From assembly GCA_018242505.1 (NCBI GenBank), contig JAFEBU010000041.1:1-49648 (forward strand): a DNA stretch of 49,648 nucleotides. Reading direction: 5' to 3'. Of this stretch, positions 31,801 to 39,784 are shown in pieces. Numbering within the stretch: position 1 is the stretch's first letter; the number at the start of each line of letters is the position of its first letter. This DNA is from Pseudomonadota bacterium. Its GTDB lineage: Bacteria; Pseudomonadota; Alphaproteobacteria; Reyranellales; Reyranellaceae. The translations under genes were made by a program, and so were the position numbers. The notes below the pieces were generated by a model that was not told the origin of the DNA, made no database searches, and saw only the letters and a list, made by a program, of their open reading frames with translations.

Positions 31801-34161
31801 CTAGGGTTGCAGCCCCTGCATCACCGCATCGTCGACGCGCTCCAGCCAGATGAACTCGAGCGACTTGCGGACTTCCTCGGGAATGTCGTCATAGTCGCGC
31901 TTGTTCCGTGCCGGCAGCATCACCCGCTTGATCCCTGCCGACGCAGCAGCGACGACCTTTTCCTTGATGCCGCCCACCGGCAGCACAAGACCACGCAGGC
32001 TGATCTCGCCAGTCATCGCCGTATCGCTGCGCACCGTGCGGCCGGTCAGGAGCGAGGTCAGTGCGATGAACATCGCCACGCCCGCGCTGGGACCATCCTT
32101 GGGAGTCGCGCCCGCCGGTACATGGACATGGATATCGCTCTTCTCGAAGTTCACCGCGTCGATCTTGAGTGTCGTCGCCATGCTCTTGACCAGGCTGAGC
32201 GCCGCCTGCGCACTTTCCCGCATCACTTCGCCGAGCTGCCCGGTCAGCACCAATCTTCCACTGCCAGGCGTGCGCGTCGCCTCGATGAAGAGGATGTCGC
32301 CGCCGACGGGCGTCCAGGCGAGGCCAGTGGCGACGCCCGGGACGGTCGAACGCATGGCGACCTCGTTCTCGAAACGGGGTGGCCCCAGGATCTTCTCCAC
32401 CATCGCAACGTCGACATGCTTGGGACCGGTCGAGCCCTCCGCGACCTCGACCGCAATATGGCGCAGGACGCGACCGACTTCGCGCTCCAGGCTGCGCACC
32501 CCGGCCTCGCGGGTGTAATGCTCGATGATGTGGCTGAGCGCTGCATCCTCGATCTCGACCTGATCCGGCTTCAGGCCGTTGGCCTCGAGCTGGCGACGAA
32601 CGAGGTAGCGCTTGGCGATCTGCAGCTTCTCGCCTGCCGTATAGCTCGAGAGCGAAATGATCTCCATGCGATCCCGCAACGGCCCGGGAATGGTTTCAAG
32701 CATGTTGGCCGTGGTGATGAAGACCACGCGGCTGAGGTCGAACGGCACATCGAGGTAATTGTCGCGGAACGTACTGTTCTGCTCGGGATCGAGGACCTCG
32801 AGCATGGCGGCCGCCGGATCGCCGTGAATCCCCGAGCCCATCTTGTCGATCTCGTCCAGCATCATGACGCAGTCGCGCGCCTGGGCCTTGCGGATGGCCT
32901 GGATGATATTGCCGGGCATGGCACCGATGTAGGTCCGGCGATGGCCGCGAATCTCGGCCTCGTCATGCGCGCCGCCGAGGCTCACGCGCGCGAACTTGCG
33001 GCCCATGGCGCGAGCGATCGATTGGCCAAGCGAGGTCTTGCCGACGCCGGGCGGCCCGACGAAGCACAGGATCGGCGCCTTGCCTTCGGGTGCGAGCTTG
33101 CGCACGGCAAGATATTCGACGATGCGTTGCTTGATCTTCTCGAGCCCGAAGTGATCACCGTCGAGCACGCGGCGTGCCTCGGCGAGGTCGATGTCCTTCG
33201 ACTGCGGCGGCGCCCACGGCAGTTCGATCAGGATGTCGAGGTAGGTGCGGATCATGCTATATTCGCCCGCCGCTTCGGGCGTGCGCTGCAGCCGGCGCAA
33301 CTCCTTGCGCGCCACGGCCTCGACTTCTGCTGGCATCTTCGCCGCCCCGATCGCCTTATCGAGGTCGGCCAGCTCCTGCTTATTGGATCCCTCCTCGCCC
33401 AATTCGCGCTGGATCGCCGCCATCTGCTCGCGCAGCAGCACCTCCCGTTGACGCGTGTCGAGCGACGCCTTGGTCTGCTTGCCGATCTCGGCCGAAAGCC
33501 GCAGCACCTCGAGCCGATGAGCCAGGAGCTTGGACACGCGGTCGAGCCGCGGTACGAGGTCTACCGTCTCGAGCAGACCCTGCTTGTCGGCCGGCTCGGA
33601 ATCGAGATAGGTCGCCGCAAGATCGGCCATCAGACCGGGCGAAGTCGTGGCTTCAACGGTCTGCCGCAGCTCCGGAGGCGCCTGCGGGAGAAGATCGAAC
33701 ACTTCGCCAACCTGACTGCGCAGCACCAGGAAACGGGCCTCGACCTCGGGTCCCGCCGCCGTCGGTTCGACGAGGTGCACGCCGCGCGCCAGCAAGAACG
33801 GATATCCCTCAACGAATTCGTCGATCCGGAAACGCTGGACGCCTTGGCAGACGAGATGATGGCCCCCTTCGGGACTGGTCACGTAGCGCAGGATATTGGC
33901 GACGGTGCCGACGCGATAAAGACCGTCAGGCCCCGGCTGGTTGTCCTGCGGGTCGCGTTGCAGCACGAGCATGATCTGCCGCTGTTCGCGCACGGCCTGC
34001 TGGATCGCTGCAACCGAAGAGGATCGTCCGACGGTGACCGGCAAGACAACTTCCGGAAACAGCACCATGTTGCGCATCGGCACAACGATCAGCGCATCGG
34101 TCGGAAGCGGCTGCTTGACCTCGGTGGAGGCGTCGGCATTCACATCGGGTGGCGGAGTCAT
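31801..34161 (-). CDS. lon: ATP-dependent protease Lon
   Basis: 786 residues with the full LonA layout. The N-terminal substrate domain opens with LIVVPMRNMVLFPEVVLPVT. The coiled linker contains LREQMAAIQRELGEE. The AAA+ domain has Walker A CFVGPPGVGKTSLGQSIARA near residue 367 and Walker B VMMLDEIDKMG. The protease domain has catalytic Ser692 in PKDGPSAGVAM and Lys735 in PVGGIKEKVVAAA. It degrades misfolded and regulatory proteins in the cytoplasm. Its ATG overlaps the stop of the small heat-shock gene (ATGA, 34158-34161), so the chaperone and the protease are co-translated. Most alphaproteobacteria carry another lon near clpX, so this may be a second, stress-linked copy. Confidence 0.94.
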   Translation of the reverse strand: MTPPPDVNADASTEVKQPLPTDALIVVPMRNMVLFPEVVLPVTVGRSSSVAAIQQAVREQRQIMLVLQRDPQDNQPGPDGLYRVGTVANILRYVTSPEGGHHLVCQGVQRFRIDEFVEGYPFLLARGVHLVEPTAAGPEVEARFLVLRSQVGEVFDLLPQAPPELRQTVEATTSPGLMADLAATYLDSEPADKQGLLETVDLVPRLDRVSKLLAHRLEVLRLSAEIGKQTKASLDTRQREVLLREQMAAIQRELGEEGSNKQELADLDKAIGAAKMPAEVEAVARKELRRLQRTPEAAGEYSMIRTYLDILIELPWAPPQSKDIDLAEARRVLDGDHFGLEKIKQRIVEYLAVRKLAPEGKAPILCFVGPPGVGKTSLGQSIARAMGRKFARVSLGGAHDEAEIRGHRRTYIGAMPGNIIQAIRKAQARDCVMMLDEIDKMGSGIHGDPAAAMLEVLDPEQNSTFRDNYLDVPFDLSRVVFITTANMLETIPGPLRDRMEIISLSSYTAGEKLQIAKRYLVRRQLEANGLKPDQVEIEDAALSHIIEHYTREAGVRSLEREVGRVLRHIAVEVAEGSTGPKHVDVAMVEKILGPPRFENEVAMRSTVPGVATGLAWTPVGGDILFIEATRTPGSGRLVLTGQLGEVMRESAQAALSLVKSMATTLKIDAVNFEKSDIHVHVPAGATPKDGPSAGVAMFIALTSLLTGRTVRSDTAMTGEISLRGLVLPVGGIKEKVVAAASAGIKRVMLPARNKRDYDDIPEEVRKSLEFIWLERVDDAVMQGLQP

Positions 34162-34583
34162 GGTGCTTTTCCTCGCCCGGCTTTGGGCAGCTCGATCACG
34201 AGGCAGCCATTGAGCACCGCCGTGCGCGGCGCCTCGTACCGTCCCACAGGCAGAGAGATGTGCCTCTCGAACCGTCCCTGCGGCAATTCAAGACGATGGA
34301 TAAGCGCGGTCCTGAGCTGGGGCGGAAGGAGGCGTTCGCCGCCGATCATCAGGATGCCGTTCTGGATGACGACTTCGACCTGCTTCGGATCCACGCCCGG
34401 AAGCGCCACCAGGATCAGGACAGCCTCAGCCGTCTCCAACACATCCGTCGGCGGCTCCCAGGCCGGCCCGCTGCGATGGAGAGCGGTAGGCGGGCTGAAG
34501 ACCTGGCGATGCAGCCGTTCGGCGCGCGCCAGCATCTGCAGCGCTTCCGACCACATCCAGGTGCGAGAATCATCGTTGGTCAT
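34158..34583 (-). CDS. Small heat-shock protein (Hsp20/alpha-crystallin family)
   Basis: 141 residues. The alpha-crystallin domain spans about 42-135: PPTDVLETAEAVLILVALPG, VDPKQVEVVIQNGILMIGGE (the L-x-I-x-G-x-R-like end of the domain) and FERHISLPVGR, closing with NGCLVIELPKA. The C-terminal I-x-I/V motif that drives oligomerisation is not obvious. Such proteins hold unfolding proteins for refolding or proteolysis. It overlaps lon by four bases. A CCCCATAT stretch resembling a sigma-32 -10 box lies at 34592-34599, but it sits only eight bases before the ATG and lacks a good -35 partner, so I do not call a promoter. Confidence 0.88.
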   Translation of the reverse strand: MTNDDSRTWMWSEALQMLARAERLHRQVFSPPTALHRSGPAWEPPTDVLETAEAVLILVALPGVDPKQVEVVIQNGILMIGGERLLPPQLRTALIHRLELPQGRFERHISLPVGRYEAPRTAVLNGCLVIELPKAGRGKAP

Positions 34584-34634
34584 CGGCGACTATATGGGGA
34601 GCAGTTTATTCGCTGCACCCCCATCCTCTTCCAT

Positions 34635-35927
34635 TTAGTTCACCAGTGCCTGATAGACGAGATCGCGCAGGAGAGCCTGGTACTGCTGACTCGCCGACGG
34701 GCACTGCATCATGAACACGACATACATACGCTCACGCGGATCGTGCCAGAAGTAAGTCCCCCAGACACCGCCCCAATGATAGTCGTAAGGCGAACCCGGC
34801 AGCGGATTGCGCCCCTGGTCGAGGCGCACGGCGAAACCGAGACCGTAACCCTGTCCCATCCGCGCGCTGGGTTCCAGCGGTCCGAGCCGCCACATGTCAT
34901 CGCCCATCTCGATGTCGGGCGGAAGGGCGTTCGCCGTCATCAGATCGATCGTCTTGCGCGAGATGACCCGCACACCGTCGAGTTCCCCTCCGTTCGCGAA
35001 CATCTGCAGGAAGCGCGCATAGTCCGCCGCTGTCGAGACCAGGCCGGCGCCACCGGATTTCCAGGTCGTCTTGGTGGTCACGTCGGGAATCGGCGGCACC
35101 TCGTTTCGTGGTCCCTCCTTTTGCGGACGCGCTCCGCGGCCCTTCTTGTCAGCAGAGACCTCGAATCCGGTGTCACCCAGCTTCAAGGGCTTGGCGATTC
35201 GTTCCTCGATGAATTTGTCGAGCGACAGGCCGGACACGACTTCGATCACCCGGCCCAACACATCGGTCGACATGGAGTATTCGAAGTGCGTTCCAGGCTG
35301 GTAGAGCAAGGCGAGTTTGGCGAGCTTGGCCGCCATTTCCTCGTTGGTCTGGCTGCCGTCCATCACCTTCATGTCGTAGTAGGATTGTTTCACCGGGTTG
35401 TTGCCGCTGATCGCGCCATAGGTCAGGCCGGACGTATGGCGCATCAGATCCAGTATGGTCATCGGCCGTTTTTGGGGCTCCAGGCCCATCTGGACTGTAC
35501 CGTCGGCGCTGTTCTTGGTCACCGAGACCTTGGTCTCGCCGAAGGCGGGAATGTATTTCGCCACCGGATCGGCGAGCGACATCTTGCCCTCCTCCACCAG
35601 CGTCATGGCCGCCACCGAAGTGATTGGCTTGGTCATGGAAGCGATGCGGAAGATCGAATCCGTCTTCATTGGCGCCTTGGTCTCGCGGTCACGGTAGCCG
35701 AAAGCGTCGAACATGACGATCCGGCCATTGCGTGCAATCAGGACCACCGCTCCTGGGATCTTGCCGTCCTTCACATCCTCGTTGATGCGGTCCGACAGGC
35801 GCTTGAGCCGGATCGACGAGAAGCCGACCTCCTCGGGAGATTGCGCCTTGGGGATGCCCTGGCCCGCGGCAGGCACCGCGACACTGACTGCCAACACCAT
35901 CAAACTAAGTACGCGGACCAACGCCAT
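34635..35927 (-). CDS. Serine hydrolase of the beta-lactamase/EstB family, exported
   Basis: About 430 residues from ATG 35927, preceded by GGGAGGCGCAGG; the frame opens further to 35999. A signal peptide (MALVRVLSLMVLAVSVAVPA, then AGQG) directs export to the periplasm. The class C-like fold has the S-x-x-K motif in FRIASMTKPITSVAAM and a Tyr motif in MRHTSGLTYG, and ends with HWGGVWGTYFWHDPRERMYV in the place of the KTG-like strand. These proteins are usually esterases or D-aminopeptidases and are not true beta-lactamases. There is no ampR-type neighbour. Confidence 0.85.
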   Translation of the reverse strand: MALVRVLSLMVLAVSVAVPAAGQGIPKAQSPEEVGFSSIRLKRLSDRINEDVKDGKIPGAVVLIARNGRIVMFDAFGYRDRETKAPMKTDSIFRIASMTKPITSVAAMTLVEEGKMSLADPVAKYIPAFGETKVSVTKNSADGTVQMGLEPQKRPMTILDLMRHTSGLTYGAISGNNPVKQSYYDMKVMDGSQTNEEMAAKLAKLALLYQPGTHFEYSMSTDVLGRVIEVVSGLSLDKFIEERIAKPLKLGDTGFEVSADKKGRGARPQKEGPRNEVPPIPDVTTKTTWKSGGAGLVSTAADYARFLQMFANGGELDGVRVISRKTIDLMTANALPPDIEMGDDMWRLGPLEPSARMGQGYGLGFAVRLDQGRNPLPGSPYDYHWGGVWGTYFWHDPRERMYVVFMMQCPSASQQYQALLRDLVYQALVN

Positions 35928-36103
35928 ACCTGCGCCTCCCCCCGATGCTGGCCCATCAAAGCATCGTTCTCCATCCATAGTCAGGCAAAAAGGAGTCACC
36001 GCCTCAGCCGGAGGGCTATCGCGGCAGGGCGATCAGGTCCCAAAATCGCCAGACCGCTACGATCGCCCCGCCTGGATCAAGCCGGCAAACAAGGGAGCGA
36101 GTA

Positions 36104-36497
36104 GTGGCAACCCTTCGCAGGCAGATCGCGCTCGACGCCCCGGTGGCCAACGTGTGGGCAGCATTGCGGAATTTCGCGGACGTCCATCGCCAGGTCGCCC
36201 CAGGGTTCCTGACCGATCTCAGGATGGAGAACGGTGACCGCATCGTGACTTTCTTCAATGGCCTCGTCGCTCGAGAGCGATTGGTGACGGTCGATGACGA
36301 AGAGTGCCGGCTGGCTTATTCGGTGGTCGAGGGGCAGCCCAGCCACTACAACGCCGCCGTCCAGGTCTTTCCGGAAGGCGACGCGCGCACCCGCCGTCTG
36401 GACGATCGATCTCCTGCCTGACGAGCTGGCACCGGTTGTTGGAGGCATGATGGATCATGCGACTGGCTTCATGAAGAAGGCGCTCGAAGCGGCGTGA
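36104..36497 (+). pseudogene. SRPBCC (START-like) protein gene with a frameshift
   Basis: The frame from GTG 36104 (AAGGGAGCG upstream) encodes RRQIALDAPVANVWAALRNF, ADVHRQVAPGFLTDLRMENG and NAAVQVFPEGDART, the first three quarters of a polyketide-cyclase-like SRPBCC fold. After that it reads RRLDDRSPA and stops at 36421. The next frame continues the expected fold, VWTIDLLPDELAPVVGGMMD then HATGFMKKALEAA, ending at 36497. Removing one C near 36394-36395 joins them as T-R-V-W-T-I-D into about 130 residues. True mutation or a sequencing error cannot be told apart here. The family binds small hydrophobic ligands; the function is unknown. Confidence 0.75.
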
Positions 36498-36545
36498 GCG
36501 CTCCCGCCCTTGAGCTCGGGGCCGGAGAGCCTGTATGACGCAACG

Positions 36546-37298
36546 ATGAAAGTCTCGGCACGCGACATAGATCATCTCAGCATCACCACCCCTGCGCCCG
36601 ATGCGTTGGCGAGTCGCCTCCAGCAGCTGGGTTTCAATCTGACACCCGAAGGGACAGAGCCGCGCTGCCTGTGTTTCCAGCCCCATCGCGATGACATGCC
36701 GAATTACATTGAGCTGATCGAGGGCGACCCCAGAGTAGCCCTTGCAGTAAATGTCGCCGAACTCGAAGGCGACGAACGGCACTATACGTGGGAAAGCGAA
36801 GATGGTCGCGAAGTCGAGGCTGTCGTCATCGTTGGCGAGGGCGAAGAGACCCCGTTGCCATGGTTTCCAGTGAAGCATGAGACACCGGATGCCTTCATGG
36901 AGCCGGAATGGATCGTCCATCCCAACGGCGCTCTGGGCCTCGTGGCGATCCATGCCGTCGCAGAAGATCCGGCGAGCCTTGCGAAAACCCTCAAAGCCTC
37001 CTGGAAGGCGGAGACCGAGGAGATCTTCGACGGCTGCATGCTGGTAAGAACCGGCGCGCTCGAATTGCTGATCTGGTCCACTTCAGCCTGGCAGCTCGAA
37101 TACCGGGCAATCGAGGCCATGGCCCCCAAGGACCTGCCGGCGATCGTCGGCATTGCGATCGCAATCGAACGGCCGCGGCCGCTTCAGGCCCTGCTTGGCG
37201 CCAACAACATCAGCTTCTCGCTGGGAGAAGAGGGTCAGGTGCTGGTGGCGCCTGAACAGGCCGGCGGCCTCATGATCGAGTTCATGCCGCAGACGTGA
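36546..37298 (+). CDS. VOC-family (glyoxalase-like) protein
   Basis: 250 residues from ATG 36546, with MKVSARDIDHLSITTPAPDA opening the first beta-alpha-beta-beta-beta module. His in I-D-H-L and Glu in NYIELIEGD fit metal-ligand positions. A second module follows about residue 120 (VHPNGALGLVAIHAVAEDPA) and ends LMIEFMPQT. The two-module layout with D-H-x-x-I and a final I-E-F is the Glyoxalase_3-like subgroup, often annotated as a putative dioxygenase or lactoylglutathione lyase relative. The reaction cannot be predicted. It overlaps the convergent SGNH hydrolase gene by 17 bases. Confidence 0.78.
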   Translation: MKVSARDIDHLSITTPAPDALASRLQQLGFNLTPEGTEPRCLCFQPHRDDMPNYIELIEGDPRVALAVNVAELEGDERHYTWESEDGREVEAVVIVGEGEETPLPWFPVKHETPDAFMEPEWIVHPNGALGLVAIHAVAEDPASLAKTLKASWKAETEEIFDGCMLVRTGALELLIWSTSAWQLEYRAIEAMAPKDLPAIVGIAIAIERPRPLQALLGANNISFSLGEEGQVLVAPEQAGGLMIEFMPQT

Positions 37299-37863
37299 TC
37301 CAACGCTGCCACGCATCGCTTGCCAGGATGATCTCCGCCATCCGGCCGTAACCGCCGGCCGCCGGATGGGCGCCATCGCCTGCCCGCACTTCGTCGAACC
37401 AGAGGGGTGTGGCCATCAGCCCGTCGAAAACGGACGCGAACGGCACCTCCAGTCGATCGCACAGAGCCGCGAAAGCACGATCCAGGACCCGGCAGCGGGC
37501 GCGAGTCCCTTCGTCATCCATCGGCACGACCCCGACCATGAAGACCGGCCAGCGAGCCCTGGCCTCGGCGAGGATGGCTTCGGCATGGCCAAGCGTCGTC
37601 GCCGGCGGGATCTCCTGCACCGCGTCGTTGGCTCCAAAGGAGAAGACGACACGTCCCTCGAATTCGGAAGGCAGTCGCGCGTCGGCTTCGGCCCGCCAAC
37701 GCGCACGGATCTGGTCGGAACGATCACGGCGAACGCCCAGATTGTAACCGGTGAGCTCAGGGCGTCGCCTGCGTTCCACCTGCAACACGCGGCCAACCCA
37801 GCCGAGATAGCCAGGGTCACCCGTGCCGTTGACCATGCTGTCGCCGACGAAACAGATGCGCAT
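37282..37863 (-). CDS. SGNH/GDSL-type hydrolase
   Basis: 193 residues from ATG 37863 (the frame opens far upstream through another gene). Block I is MRICFVGDSMVNGTGDPGYL with the nucleophile Ser in G-D-S. A Gly (block II) lies in NLGVRRDRSDQI. Block III is FSFGANDAVQE with the Asn. Block V is DGAHPAAGGYGRMA with the Asp-x-x-His. The family includes esterases, acyl-CoA thioesterase I-like enzymes and carbohydrate deacetylases. There is no signal peptide, so it is probably cytoplasmic. It lies 14 bases after the MBL lactonase-like gene on the same strand, so the two may form an operon. Confidence 0.85.
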   Translation of the reverse strand: MRICFVGDSMVNGTGDPGYLGWVGRVLQVERRRRPELTGYNLGVRRDRSDQIRARWRAEADARLPSEFEGRVVFSFGANDAVQEIPPATTLGHAEAILAEARARWPVFMVGVVPMDDEGTRARCRVLDRAFAALCDRLEVPFASVFDGLMATPLWFDEVRAGDGAHPAAGGYGRMAEIILASDAWQRWITSAA

Positions 37864-37877
37864 TGGACGGCCGGTTC

Positions 37878-38645
37878 TCAGAATGCAGGAAGCGGAGCCT
37901 GGGGCACATCCTTCCAGAAGTCGGGGTCGTGGCCGAAGAAGAGCTTTGCGCCGCCCCTCTCCAGCGCCTCGAGCCGGTCGAGCGATGCCAGCATCGCCGG
38001 GCGATCGAAAACGAAGCGTGGCAGCCGTCGGTCGCGCAAAGTGCGGCAGAAGTAGCAGGCATCGCCCGTAAGCACGACCTCGCCCTTCTCGGTGCGGACC
38101 TTCAATGACTGGTGGCCGGGCGTATGACCGTACGTGGGAAGGCAGACCACGCTGCCATCGCCGAACAGATCGTGCTCGCCCTCGACCTGCTTCACCGGAT
38201 GGCCATGGTCGAAATCCGCCTTGTAGAAGCCGACCTTCGCGGCAAGCTCCGGGTCGTTCGCGGCCTGCCACTCCCGCTTCTGCACGACCATCGTCGCATT
38301 GGGCACCAACTCGTTGCCGCCGACGTGATCGAAATGGAGGTGAGAGTTCACGATGTAGTCGACTTTCCCGGGATCGCGATCGATGGATTCCAGGCGGGAG
38401 GCGATGTCGTCTGCAGCACCATACTGCTCGAAGCCAAAAATTCTTGCCACCCGCTCGCCAAGGCGCAATGCCGGATCCGTGCGACATTGGGGATGCATGC
38501 CGGTATCGAACAGGACTCGCCCCTTGGCATGTTCGATGAGATAGGATGGGATCGGAAGCGCCACCTGGCCCTCCTCGCCCTCGATCATGTCCTTCAGCCG
38601 TCCGACAAGATGGCCGCAGGTCATCGCATGGAGCTTTGCTGTCAT
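37878..38645 (-). CDS. Metallo-beta-lactamase-fold lactonase (N-acyl homoserine lactonase-like)
   Basis: 255 residues. The dinuclear zinc motif is SHLHFDHVGG with His102, His104, Asp106 and His107, followed by His in YGHTPGHQSL, Asp in LTGDACYF and His in FFGHDPDFW. This set, the opening LHAMTCGHL and the IPSYLIEHAKGRVLFDTGMH loop match the AiiA/AttM-type quorum-quenching lactonases. These open the lactone ring of acyl homoserine lactones, though many relatives act on other lactones. It is divergent from a glucose-1-dehydrogenase gene (84-base gap), whose product is a lactone. Cytoplasmic, as no signal peptide is seen. Confidence 0.85.
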   Translation of the reverse strand: MTAKLHAMTCGHLVGRLKDMIEGEEGQVALPIPSYLIEHAKGRVLFDTGMHPQCRTDPALRLGERVARIFGFEQYGAADDIASRLESIDRDPGKVDYIVNSHLHFDHVGGNELVPNATMVVQKREWQAANDPELAAKVGFYKADFDHGHPVKQVEGEHDLFGDGSVVCLPTYGHTPGHQSLKVRTEKGEVVLTGDACYFCRTLRDRRLPRFVFDRPAMLASLDRLEALERGGAKLFFGHDPDFWKDVPQAPLPAF

Positions 38646-38728
38646 CGTGACAGCGTAGCACAGGCGGGAAGAGGAACCGAAGCAAACAGGCGGCGTTGCT
38701 GCGTCTGTCTCTGTTGGGGGTGCGGATC

Positions 38729-39784
38729 GTGAAAGCTGTTACCGTCGTGCCGGGAACGCCGGCCTCCATCCAACTCGACGATCTGCCCGAGCCGCGGACC
38801 GACGACGGCATGCTTCTGGTACAGGCGCTCGCGCTTGGCGTGTGCGGGACCGACCGCGAGATCATTTCCGGCGCCTACGGATGGCCACCTCCGGGCGCTG
38901 AGCGCCTGATCCTGGGACACGAATCGCTCGGTCGCGTTGTCGAAGCGCCGCCGGGGAGCGGCTTCGCCAAGGGTGATCCCGTGGTCGGTATCGTGCGCCG
39001 TCCCGATCCCGTCCCTTGTCCGTCTTGTGCAGTCGGCGAATGGGATATGTGCCGTAACGGGCAGTACACGGAACGCGGCATCAAGTCGATCAACGGCTTC
39101 GGCGCCGAGCGCTATCGCCTCGAACCCGACTACGCCGTGAAGGTCGATCCGTCGCTTGGTATGCTGGCCGTCCTCCTCGAACCCTCGACCATCCTGGCCA
39201 AAGCCTGGGACCACATCGATCGCATCGGCCAGCGAACCCGAAGCTGGTCGCCCAAAACCGTCCTGGTCACGGGTGCCGGGCCGGTCGGCCTACTGGCTGC
39301 GTTGATGGGAAAGCAGCGCGGGATTGAAGTCCATGTCCTCGATCTTGCCGATACGGGTCCCAAACCGGATCTGGTGCGCGATCTCGGCGGCACCTACCAT
39401 GCCCGTACCCTGGCCGATGATTTTGCTCCCGACATCATCATCGAATGCACCGGGGCACTGCCCGTTCTGGTCGATGTCATGAAGCGCGTCGGCAGCGATG
39501 GCATCGTTTGCCTGACCGGCGTATCCAACAGCGGCCACCCATTGCCCTTCGACTTTGGCGGCTTCAATCGTCACGCCGTCTTGAACAACACCGTCACCTT
39601 CGGCTCGGTCAACGCTAACCGTGCGCACTACGAAGCCGGCGCCGCAGCGCTCGCCAAGGCGGACCGGCAATGGCTTTCCCGCCTGATCACACGTCGCGTG
39701 CCGCTGGCGCGGTGGCAGGAGGCCTTCGAGCGACGGCCCGAGGACATCAAGGTCATCCTGCAATTCGAGCCGGACGCAGCATGA
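38729..39784 (+). CDS. Glucose-1-dehydrogenase-like zinc MDR enzyme
   Basis: 351 residues starting at GTG 38729 (VKAVTVVPGTP), the usual start of this family; GTG 38720 and ATG 38696 are further upstream, and GGGGG precedes. Catalytic zinc marks are ALGVCGTDREI and LILGHESLG. The structural-zinc loop is PVPCPSCAVGEWDMC. The cofactor loop is VLVTGAGPVGLLAALMGKQR. The C-terminal Glu_dehyd_C domain has CLTGVSNSGHPLPFD and NNTVTFGSVNANRAHY. The family oxidises D-glucose or other aldoses to 1,5-lactones with NAD(P). Its TGA overlaps the ATG of the GH15 gene (ATGA, 39781-39784), linking the two enzymes. Confidence 0.85.
   Translation: MKAVTVVPGTPASIQLDDLPEPRTDDGMLLVQALALGVCGTDREIISGAYGWPPPGAERLILGHESLGRVVEAPPGSGFAKGDPVVGIVRRPDPVPCPSCAVGEWDMCRNGQYTERGIKSINGFGAERYRLEPDYAVKVDPSLGMLAVLLEPSTILAKAWDHIDRIGQRTRSWSPKTVLVTGAGPVGLLAALMGKQRGIEVHVLDLADTGPKPDLVRDLGGTYHARTLADDFAPDIIIECTGALPVLVDVMKRVGSDGIVCLTGVSNSGHPLPFDFGGFNRHAVLNNTVTFGSVNANRAHYEAGAAALAKADRQWLSRLITRRVPLARWQEAFERRPEDIKVILQFEPDAA

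Noticed and set aside
34592..34599. CCCCATAT as a sigma-32 -10 box before hsp20
   Set aside because: It lies only eight bases before the ATG and has no -35 match at the right distance, so a heat-shock promoter cannot be supported.
31537..34638. A 1033-codon open frame antisense to lon and its neighbours
   Set aside because: It exists because the opposite-strand codon bias of high-GC genes removes stops. It has no family motif, while the minus strand encodes complete Lon and Hsp20.
34149..36104. A 651-codon plus-strand frame over the serine hydrolase gene
   Set aside because: A shadow of the hydrolase, with no recognisable domain.
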